52,425 nucleotides of DNA from Cyanophora paradoxa (taxonomy: Eukaryota > Glaucocystophyceae > Cyanophorales > Cyanophoraceae). The stretch lies in NCBI GenBank assembly GCA_004431415.1, contig QPMI01000547.1:1-52425 (forward strand), in the 5' to 3' direction. This document shows positions 35,058 through 44,413 of the stretch, one piece after another (the first letter of the stretch is position 1; each line of letters opens with the position of its first letter). Below the pieces are notes generated by a model. The model was not told where the DNA came from and did not search any database. It saw nothing but the letters and a program-made list of their open reading frames with translations. The translations under genes were made by a program, and so were the position numbers.

Positions 35058-35060
35058 TCA

Positions 35061-36502
35061 GATTCATTTGGGGCTAGCACATGTACATGTACAGGACAAT
35101 TCAAGTGGCTCGAATTCAGTGATTCATGACTATTTCGCCACCAAGTCGATTTTTTTATTTGGACCGGCCGGGTCGCTGGCGCCAATGGCAAGCCGCCGGC
35201 CCGGCGCCGGGCCGGCGCCGGCCTGGCGCCAAGCCGTTGAAGCCGTCCGGGGGCTCCGGGCCCGCGGCCGCGGGCCCCGGCCCCCGGGGGCGATCGCTAT
35301 CCGCGGCCGGCGCCGCTAGTACTAGTGGCCGCGCGCCGCGGCGCGGCCGCATGGCATGAAAAAATTTGCTCGGATCATCGGATAGGTCCGGCCGCGGCCA
35401 GCTGCAGGCAGGGAGGGGTTAACGTTGCCCTCCTCCCCGGCCACGCGCTGGCGCGGCCGCATGGCATGTTAGCCGGCGCATGTTACATTGCGCAGGCAAG
35501 ATTAAGCAAGACCACAAGACTAATTATAAGCAAGACTAAGCCGGGCCGGCATGCGCAGCCGGCGAGGGCCGCATGCGCAGCTGCGCATGCAGGGGCGGCC
35601 GGCCGCGGGCTACTAGTACGTATACTAGTACTACGTATACCTAGCTATAGCCTGGCAGGGCTACCGGTAGTGCCTAGCTATAACAAAGTACCGGTATACG
35701 TATAGCCTGGCCGCGCGCGCGGCCAGATGTAAGCTATTGCTTAATCAAGCGCTAGCCCGGCGGCCGGGCGGCGGGCGCCAAGCCATTCATGTCACTTGAC
35801 ATTTCAAGCTAGGGGCTCGTGCTGAAAAACAAGTTTTTTCGATTCATGAATTTGTAACGCTCGCGATTATCAAATCAATCCGAGTCAATCGCACTGCCGC
35901 AGTAGTACGCGGCAGCCTCAGCCGGCAGGCGCCGGCAGCACGGCTGCAGGCTGCAGCCTGCAGGGCCAGTGTGCAGGCACTGCCGCAGTGCAGGGCCTGC
36001 AGCTGCAGGCTGCAGGCTGCAGCGGCAGTACATTACTGTACATGCAGCCTGCAGCCTGCATGCGCAATGCGCATATGATGTACATAACTCTGCGGCGTAC
36101 GCGTGAGGCTCAGCTTGGCAGTGCAATGCTCTGCAAGTTTGCAACCAGGCTCAACGGCTCGGGCCGCTCGCCGAGTCGGCTCAGAAATTTTGTTTCGCAT
36201 TGCAGGAGTCGGCGCAGCTTAGCGGCAGCCCCTAGTACGTACTAGTACTTGTAGCTGCATCCGCGCAGGGGCCGATCGCGACCTTCGGCAAGTCGACGGC
36301 AACCTTAAGTTTCGGATTCGCACCGGCGCAGCGACACGGACATTCGAGCTTCGGAAGTGCGCTCCGCGATCCGCAGATCCGGTGCCCCGCATCCCCTCCG
36401 CAAGGCTTGCGAGTCGGAACGCGCGAAGCAGCAGCTTGCGGTTGCAGCCTGAGCTTGGAACTAAGCATGCGGGCCCATCTTCTTCCTCGGTCGGGGGCGG
36501 GG
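35061..36502. other. Palindrome-rich non-coding region, left copy
   Basis: No supported gene. It is packed with short self-complementary words: TACTAGTACGTATACTAGTA at 35611, CTAGCTATAG, GCATGCGCAGCTGCGCATGC at 35571, and runs of GCCTGCAG/GCTGCAGG at 35940-36060. A GGCGATCGCTATCCGCGGCC octamer site lies near 35288. The last 250 bp lead into the membrane-protein gene and may hold its promoter; I see no clear TATA box. Confidence 0.6.
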
Positions 36503-38900
36503 ATGCCCGCGGCAGCCCTCGGGGCGCTCCTCCTCCTGCTCGGCCTCGCCGCGCGCATGTCCGGCCACGTCGCCCTCGCCGACTCCTTCACTGTCACGTG
36601 CGCAAGCGCCTGCCGCCTGCGCGGTCACATATACTGCGAAAGGCTACATGCACACGCGGCGCGTATAACCGGTTGAAGCGGATGCGTCGAGTTCGTCGAG
36701 AGAGTCAGAATGCATATGCAAATGGCTTAGATCCAGGTCTGATTCCTTGATGCGCAGCCTCTACAGGCACGAAGGTAATGCGAGCAACTGCGACGCGGCC
36801 AAGGCGGTCACTCCGGCCGACGCATCTTCGCTTGGGCTCTCCACGGGGGTGAGCTCCATGGCCAGCGTCTCAAAATTCACTTGCCCCTCATGCGGATATC
36901 CGATGATCGAATTCGAGCGCAGCCCTATACCGTCGACGTTACGGCACTCTCGTGCTACAAGCTCACAGACTCGGCTCACGCGAAGTCAATCCTGGTGCGT
37001 TTCGGAGCCTTCAGATTCGAATTCGGCTTGATTATATATATGCGAGCTCTCCATGCAATGATAATTTATGCACTCAAGCTTCAAATTCCACAAAACAGAT
37101 CAAAGACGCCAGCGGGGCCAAAGTGAACCAGAAGACTTATGACACCGTCACGAAACTTTTCTTCGGTGAATACGGGGAGGATTCAGGGGTCGGCGCGAAG
37201 GCGATCAAGGCGCGCTTCTGCTATTCTTCTGTGCCCGTGCACGTGTTTACGCCACTGAGCCACACATTGCTTTGCATTATTGTTGCAGGGCTTTTGCTAT
37301 GGAGACCAGCTGTTCGCCGTCGGATATTACGGCGACTTCGGAGAAGGGAAAGAGTGCTCGTCTGTCAGCTCGGTGCTCACCGTAGGGGTTCTTTCAGGCG
37401 ACGAAGACCCGCTCTTAAGGTGCGGAGACTGCAGTTATAAACTTTTGATAAAGAGAGCCGTAGCTGCCCTCTGCTCAGATACGGGGCTCCTCCCATTGTG
37501 AGCGCCTGAACAAGGCCGAGCTGTACGGTGGACAGGCGCTGAGTTACAAGCTGGCGTGCACAACCGCCACTCTGAAGACGTCCCCGGGGGCTTCCGGATC
37601 CGTCGAGTACACGTGCGAATAATTTAAATGATTCGCAGTTGGTATACGTAGGTCTGAAGCTTTTTATCTGCTTCTGTACATGTGCAGAGTGACTCGAAGA
37701 AAGAGCGGGGAGACCGGGAGCGGTTGTTCCGACACTTCAATTGTCATGCCGCCTGAAGACGCAAGCAAGTTTGGCGTCCCTCTCTCTGTGCGCCCCATGT
37801 ACAGCTTTAGGAAACTTGCACTAACGCAAACATTGTTTTTAGCCGTGGTATCTTCCGTTTACCTCGGACACTTGTGTCAAGCAGCCGCGACCTCGGCAAA
37901 AGCGGTACGCGCATTTTTTTCGTGATCAAAATTAAATCACTTCAACGTCATCTGTAAACTTGCAATTGCGCTCGCCCAGGTCCGGACTCGACTGGCGCCG
38001 TGCACGATCTGACAACTGTCCTCTTCCCTACCATAAGGCCCGAGTCGGAGGTCCCGGATTCTTATCAAAAGGTGCAATGCGGCGCCGGCGCATTATTAAT
38101 GTCCTGTGTCGCTCTAGATCTAGATCTAGATTTGTTTAATTTCGAATTCCTTGTTCGCGCAGAGTTTCTGCGCCGGCGATGCCTACATCACTATGACTTT
38201 CACAGACGCGGCCTGCACTGATATTTCACGTGGACCTGCTCCGTATGGTAGAGCCGCACCCTGGCCGATGGCTGGCATGTGAGTCGAATCGTCGCAATCG
38301 CAACGTTTCATCGATATACCGTATGTATAATTCGATTTTGTGCTTAGGTCGGGCGGCCCGGGCGACTGTCGTCCCCTAGGGTTCAGGGCCAAAGAATTCA
38401 CGGATGCAACCGACGGGAAGAGCGTGGCGCTGCACGGCAAGGCCGTCTGCAAGATCGTGGGCGCCGGCCCGGGTCCGCGGCCGGGCCCTCGGGCTCCTCG
38501 AACTCGACCGAGAGCTCCTCGAGCTCCGGCCTCTCCGACTCCGCCAAGCTCGGCATCGGCCTGGGCGTCGGCCTGGGCGGGTGCGCCCTGGGCCCGCCCT
38601 CTAATATACATGAACGCGCTTGCACGAAATATGAAGATCTAAATTTCATCTCGAGCCTGTCGCGCATCCTTTAATTTGGCGGGACGCAGGGGCGCTCTCC
38701 TCATCCTCGCCGGCGTCGGGGCCTACTGCCTGGCCAAAAAGAAGCGCGAGCCGCGCCTCAGCTCCAAGCCCCACGGCGGCTCCGCCGTCCCCCGCCCACT
38801 TCCCCACCCTGTAGGCCTAGCTTCAGATCCCGCCGCGGCAAGCTTAAGGTACCGGTGCTATAGCCGTATACGTGCAGTATACGTAGGTGCCACGCCCTGA
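36503..38900 (+). CDS. Type I membrane protein with two related ectodomain modules, left copy
   Basis: Supported exons: 36503-36597, 36767-36848, 36923-36994, 37099-37230, 37289-37381, 37504-37612 and from 37688 on, joined in phase. The start gives a signal peptide (LGALLLLLGLAARMSG) with likely cleavage before DSFTVT. The ectodomain repeats: module 1 has HEGNASNCDAAK...PADASSLG, IKDASGAKV, GFCYGDQLFAVGYYG; module 2 has SGCSDTS...PEDASKFG, a DSTGAVHDL segment and SFCAGDAYITMTF. A Ser-rich stalk follows, then a Gly-rich membrane segment split by an intron (38581-38689): KLGIGLGVGLGG, then GALLILAGVGAYCLAKKKR, with a basic cytosolic tail. NAS is a possible N-glycosylation site. A missing C near 38472 shifts the stalk frame in this copy. 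Probably a cell-surface protein; ligand and family unknown. Confidence 0.7.
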
Positions 38901-39284
38901 CCCTGCCAACGCTAGCTAAGGTTGGAAATTAAAAGCAGATGCTAGAGCAGCCTATCGCTATAAATATTGTTCGAATTCGATCCGATGATCAGCGAGGAGC
39001 AGCTCCTCGGCCCCCATTGACTCAGTGATATCGGTCACGCATATGCATATAAACGTTGATGTGTGCAATGTTTCATCGATGGACAGATCTAGAATTGTCA
39101 TCTATGGGTTCTCACTAAGCCGCTGAGCAAGAATTACACTGTGACACGACTATACACTGAGAAGATTTAGACTCCGAGTAAGAAAGAAAGATAAACAAGA
39201 ATAAATTACGCATACGCATCCAAATACAACAATGAACGATGCCGAGCGGTGCCACGACAGCTGCGGATCTATTCTATAGTACAA
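38901..39284. other. Intergenic region between convergent genes, left copy
   Basis: AT-richer than its surroundings, with no coding signal. It separates the 3' ends of the plus-strand membrane gene and the minus-strand ankyrin/helical gene, so it should hold both polyadenylation regions. It contains the hairpin at 38993-39009. Confidence 0.6.
38993..39009. repeat. Perfect 8-bp-arm hairpin, left copy
   Basis: CGAGGAGC, one base, then GCTCCTCG. It lies about 90 bp past the membrane-protein stop and is conserved in the right copy at 46891-46907. It may act in 3'-end formation; that is inference. Confidence 0.6.
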
Positions 39285-41783
39285 TTAATTAGAAGCCTCC
39301 CGCGCGGACAGACCGGCGCGGGCAGCGGCGCACGCCGCGTGCGCGTGCCACGGGCGCGCGCACGCGTGCACGCGCGGCTGGCCATGGCCTGCGTTCGGGC
39401 CGGCCCGCGGGGCGCGAAGGGCGGGCGGCGGGGTTGAGGGGCCGGCGCGCTGCGGCGCTGGCGCGGCGGCGTGCTGCCGCAGGGCCGCTGCAATCGCCTC
39501 TGAAGAGAAGGGCACCTGCGGGGCGGAGTCAGGCGGGCCAGAAAGGGGTACGGCGGGATTCAGGGGGCGCGCCTTGAGCTTCTTGGGGCGCGGGGAGCGC
39601 GGGGCGCGGGGGCCGGCGGGCGGCGGCGGCGGCGGCGGCGTCGGCTTGGGCGGCGGCGGCCCTCGCTTCGAGCCCGAAGGCCTCGCAGAGGCCGGCGAGC
39701 GCCCCGGCCGCGAGCGCCCCGGCGGCCTCCGCCGGCGTCGGGAAGACCAGCAGCGCCCTGCGAACGAAGGGCGAGGCGAGGGTGAGGGGCGCACAGCTCC
39801 GAGGGGTCCGAGGGGAGGCCGGGGGCACCTCGAGGACTCGAGGACGAAGCGGCGGATGCCGGGCGGGGCAGCTGCGCCAGCGCCGCGCCAGCGCCGCCGC
39901 CTCCACGCCGCCGCCGCCGCCGGCCCCGGCCCGGCCCCGGCCCCGGCCCGCGCCTCGAGAAGCACGCCGCACGCGCCCGCCTCGCCACCGCCTCCTGCCG
40001 CGCCGCGCGCCCCGTCAGCTCGGCCCCGCCGCTCGGCCAGCGCCCCGCGCGCGCCGAGGAAGGAGCGCACTTCGAAGTCGCAGGGCCCGGCGCGCTGCTC
40101 CGCGCGGCGGGCGCCGCGGCGCCGGCGGCTCCGCGGCCGCCTCCGCGGCGGCCTCCTCCCGCCGGGGCCGGGGGCGTGCCCGGCGGCCCCGGGGCTGCTT
40201 GGCGGGGTACAGGGCGGAGAGGGGCACGCCGGCGGCGACGCAGGCCGCCTCCACGTCGCCCCGCGCCTCGGCCCCCGCCTCCAGCGCCTGGTGGGCGGGC
40301 GGGTGGCGGTTCTCGTCAGCGCGGGGGGCGGGCGGCTCGGTCGGGCCGGCGCGCACGCACCGCGCGTGCAAGCTCGAGGAGACGCCTGCGGCAGGCGGCG
40401 GCCTCGGCGGCCGCCGCGGGCACGCTCGAGAGCGGCGCGAGGCCGGCGACGGCCGCCGCGAGGGCCGCGGTCGGCCCCGGCCCGCGCCTCCCGCCCGCGG
40501 GAGAGCAGCGGCTCCAGCGCTCCCGCGAGCGCCTGCGCGAGATCCGTCTCGGCCGAGGGCGAGGCGGGGCACGGGCGCCGTGGCGCGCGCACCCGCTCCG
40601 CCTCTGCCGTGTCGAGCTCCGCGTCGGCGCCGGCGGCGCGGGCGGCGGCGAGGGCGGCCCAGAGGCTGGCGGGGCAGGCGGCGGCGCGCGCCTCGCGCAG
40701 GGCGGCCGCGAGGGCGCAGCGCGCGCGCAGCCGCGCCAGGCGGGCGGGGTCCGGTCCGGCAGGAGCTCCCCCGAAAGCCCCTCGAGCCGGGCGCCGTCCC
40801 CGGCCGCGCCGCCGCCTCCGCCTCCGCCCACGCCCGGGCCTGGCGTGGCCCGGTCAAGCGAGCGCGGGAGGGGGAGGGAAGGGGCCGCGCGCACCGCTTC
40901 GGCGGCCCGCGCTCGCTCCGCGGCGGCCGCCTCGAGCTCAGCTTCTTTGGCCCCCGCCTCCCGCGCCCCGCGCAGCGCCGCCTGAAGCCAAGGGCGCGTT
41001 TGAGAGGACTCGCGAGTGGCGGGGCGGGGCAGGCGGCGCCGGACCTCGAAGCGACGGTCGGCGCCGGGTCGAGAGGCGCCTGGCTCGCGGCCTCGCGACC
41101 GCGCGCAGCGCGGCCTGCAGAGGGGTCGGAGGTGAGGCGAGCGGGCGGCGAGGGGTACGGGGCGGGACCTGGAGCCGCCGGAGGGAGGCGAGGGCGGCCG
41201 GGGCGTCCCCCACGGGGCCCCCGCCTGCGCTCCCCGAAGTCAGCCGCGCGCAGGGCGCGGCCCGGCCCGGCCCGGCGCGGGCGGGGGCGGGCCTGGCGGG
41301 CGGCGGCGAGGGCCGGCTCGACTCGGTCCGGGTCCCCGCTCGCCAGCGCGGCCCGCAGCGCGCGCTCCGCGAGTCCTGCCGGCGCGAGGCTCTGCGGCCG
41401 CGCAGCAACGGGACGGAGCCGCGCGCACCGCCGGCGCTGCGCAAGGGCCCGCTTTCGCTCCTCCCGCTGCTGCTCGGACGCCTCGCGCGCCTGGGCCTGC
41501 CCTCCCCTCGGTCACGTGGGGAGCGGTGGCTGGACGGCGAGGGCGTACCCGGCAGGTCTCGCAGGCCCGGGCGCCTCGGGCACGTGCCGGAGGGTCCCGG
41601 CAGCGGCCCGCACTCCGCGCCGGCGCCGCCGGCTCCACGTCGACGGCCTGTCCGAGGCAAGGCGGGGCGGCACGAGTCAGCCGCTGCGTCTTACACGGGC
41701 CGCTGGGCGCCGGGCGGGCGCACGCGGGGGCCCCAGAGGCGGGCGAGGTCGTCCGCCAGCGCACTCGGCAAGACCTAGCTGAG
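39285..41783 (-). pseudogene. 5'-truncated copy of the ankyrin/helical-repeat gene
   Basis: Same sequence as 47184-49701 of the intact gene, with stop after LSAREASN at 39285. The duplication joint at 41760-41762 cuts it inside an exon (ADDLARLWGPR), so the promoter, start and all ankyrin units are missing. Upstream on the same strand now lies the 5' fragment of the X gene (to 42462), which could drive a chimeric transcript; the joint lies in a hybrid exon bounded by the X acceptor (CTAG at about 41777) and the native donor GTGTAAG. Several one-base differences from the right copy further break the frame. Confidence 0.7.
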
Positions 41784-42462
41784 CTTGAGCGCCTGTGCTG
41801 TTATCTACACGAGCATGAGCTGACATCATAGGTACTCTGACAATCCGTGCACCAGATCGAGCAATCAACACAACTTTGAAATATGTCGCCTCGCTGTTCT
41901 CCATTCGTTTCCACGAACAAGTCCCGCAGCGCTTGCAAGGCTTGAGGTGGGGGCAAGTTGATGAGAACGCCCTCTACGTAGTGCAGCATGGGGTCCAAAG
42001 CTGCACAACATATGAGAGATGCAGCAGTTAGGCCTCCGGCTCGTGCACCAACATCGTGGCGGCGGTGTACACTGGGTCCGGGGCCGGGGAGGGGCAGGGC
42101 CGGGGGGAGGGCAGGGCCGGGGGAGGGCAGGGCCGGGGGAGGGGCGGGGTCGGGGGAGATGGAGGGGCGGGGCCCGGGGATGGGCGGGTCGGGGAGGGGC
42201 GGGGCGGGGAGGGCGGGTCGGGGGAGATGGAGGGCGGGGCCGGGGATGGGCGGGTCGGGGGAGGGCGGGGCCGGGGGAGGGGCGGGCAGTACCCCTCTCC
42301 CCGCGTCGCACCGGCCCCGCCGCGCCGGTCAGCGTGGGGACAAGCTCAAGGCTGGAGCGAGCGCCGCCGCTTGCCGTGCTGCCCCGAGGCCGCCCCCGAG
42401 GCCACCACCCGCCGTGCGGCCCGCCAGAAGGGGATTGGGAGATGAGCTGGAGGTCCACTCAT
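41784..42462 (-). pseudogene. X gene, 5' fragment at the duplication joint
   Basis: Only the first exon region (possible ATG at 42462, the Pro-rich minisatellite, then LHYVEGVLINLP) survives before the joint. Many one-base deletions are present compared with X4 (for example near 41842, 41862, 42039 and 42460). It runs on the same strand into the truncated ankyrin/helical gene. Confidence 0.6.
42078..42286. repeat. GC minisatellite, copy at the duplication joint
   Basis: Same repeat as in the X units, with heavily shortened G-runs. Confidence 0.8.
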
Positions 42463-42689
42463 CTCTTCCTCCCCAAAGAGAGTGCTCCTGGGTCGACATG
42501 CTGCGGAGTCGGGCATAAGACACCGAAAAGCAGCGATCGCTTGGCCAATGAGAAGGCGGTGGACGTCAAGCCCGCGGCGACCGTTAGAACTGAGACCCAG
42601 AAGCGATCGCCGGCCCAGCAGCTCTTTGTTAGAGGTCGGACTCGCTGGTATGGCGCCGAACACAAAGCGATCGCCGAGCAATGAGAAGG

Positions 42690-42989
42690 CTATGCGCGGG
42701 GCAGATCTAGCGATCCAATTGAATAGGGAATCTCTATGCGAGCAAGCTCGCAGCGCTACGGGAGGCGGGCACGCACTGCAGGCGTTGGCGTTGGCTGGTG
42801 CGACGAACTTGAAGCAGCTCCTGTGCAAGCGATCGCCGGTCTATGCGCGGGCAGATCTAGCGATCCAATTGAATAGGGAATCTCTATGCGAGCAAGCTCG
42901 CAGCGCTACGGGAGGCGGGCACGCACTGCAGGCGTTGGCGTGGCTGGTGCGACGAACTTGAAGCAGCTCCTGTGCAAGCGATCGCCGGT
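42690..42989. repeat. 151-bp tandem repeat, 2 copies, right copy of the duplication
   Basis: Two slightly shortened units. The array ends at CCGG, followed by TCTTCATTTGGGG, where the left copy reads TCAGATTCATTTGGGG. Confidence 0.92.
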
Positions 42990-44413
42990 CTTCATTTGGG
43001 GCTAGCACATGTACATGTACAGGACAATCAAGTGGCTCGAATTCAGTGATTCATGACTATTTCGCCACCAAGTCGATTTTTTTATTTGGACCGGCCGGGT
43101 CGCGCGCCAATGGCAAGCCGCCGGCCCGCGCCGGGCCGGCGCCGGCCTGGCGCCAAGCCGTTGAAGCCGTCGGGGCTCCGGCCCGCGGCCGCGGCCCCGG
43201 CCCCGGGGCGATCGCTATCCGCGGCCGGCGCCGCTAGTACTAGTGGCCGCGCGCCGCGGCGCGGCCGCATGGCATGAAAAAATTTGCTCGGATCATCGGA
43301 TAGGTCCGGCCGCGGCCAGCTGCAGGCAGGGAGGGGGTTAACGTTGCCCTCCTCCCCGGCCCACGCGCTGGCGCGGCCGCATGGCATGTTAGCCGGCGCA
43401 TGTTACATTGCGCAGGCAAGATTAAGCAAGACCACAAGACTAATTATAAGCAAGACTAAGCCGGGCCGGCATGCGCAGCCGGCGAGGGCCGCATGCGCAG
43501 CTGCGCATGCAGGGGCGGCCGGCCGCGGGCTACTAGTACGTATACTAGTACTACGTATACCTAGCTATAGCCTGGCAGGGCTACCGGTAGTGCCTAGCTA
43601 TAACAAAGTACCGGTATACGTATAGCCTGGCCGCGCGCGCGGCAGATGTAAGCTATTGCTTAATCAAGCGCTAGCCCGGCGGCCGGGCGGCGGGCGCCAA
43701 GCCATTCATGTCACTTGACATTTCAAGCTAGGGCTCGTGCTGAAAAACAAGTTTTTTCGATTCATGAATTTGTAACGCTCGCGATTATCAAATCAATCCG
43801 AGTCAATCGCACTGCCGCAGTAGTACGCGCAGCCTCAGCCGGCAGGCGCCGCAGCACGGCTGCAGGCTGCAGCCTGCAGGGCCAGTGTGCAGGCACTGCC
43901 GCAGTGCAGGGCCTGCAGCTGCAGCTGCAGGCTGCAGCGGCAGTACATTACTGTACATGCAGCCTGCAGCCTGCATGCGCAATGCGCATATGATGTACAT
44001 AACTCTGCGGCGTACGCGTGAGGCTCAGCTTGGCAGTGCAATGCTCTGCAAGTTTGCACCAGGCTCAACGGCTCGGGCCGCTCGCCGAGTCGGCTCAGAA
44101 ATTTTGTTTCGCATTGCAGGAGTCGGCGCAGCTTAGCGGCAGCCCCTAGTACGTACTAGTACTTGTAGCTGCATCCGCGCAGGGGCCGATCGCGACCTTC
44201 GGCAAGTCGACGGCAACTTAAGTTTCGGATTCGCACCGGCGCAGCGACAACGGACATTCGAGCTTCGGAAGTGCGCTCCGCGATCCGCAGATCCGGTGCC
44301 CCGCATCCCCTCCGCAAGGCTTGCGAGTCGAACGCGCGAAGCAGCAGCTTGCGGTTGCAGCCTGAGCTTGGAACTAAGCATGCGGCCCATCTTCTTCCTC
44401 GATCGGGGGCGGG
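42990..44413. other. Palindrome-rich non-coding region, right copy
   Basis: Nearly identical to 35061-36502. The GCTGCAGG block near 43920 is one short unit smaller. No supported gene. Confidence 0.6.

Larger units (their letters stand above)
29750..35060. repeat. Cassette X, copy 4, last unit of the array
   Basis: Last unit, with four 151-bp repeats instead of two. Array homology stops just after the final GCGATCGCCGGTCAG, where unrelated sequence (ATTCATTTGGGGC) begins. Confidence 0.9.
33521..41762. repeat. 8.2-kb direct duplication, left copy
   Basis: Runs from inside an X4 exon (after ACCGC) to inside an exon of the ankyrin/helical gene (GCCAGCGC). It is repeated directly at 41763-49680. 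The two copies share the three bases CGC at the joint. Confidence 0.92.

Noticed and set aside
1-35060. Ribosomal DNA or another structural RNA array
   Set aside because: Tandem 9.3-kb periodicity is rDNA-like, but no conserved rRNA segment is present and the units code for spliced proteins.
39574-41778. Plus-strand open frames of 666-734 residues (and 952 residues at 47477-50335)
   Set aside because: They are antisense to the ankyrin/helical gene, made almost only of Arg, Ala, Gly and Pro, and shift frame between the two copies. The minus strand gives the coherent helical and ankyrin motifs.
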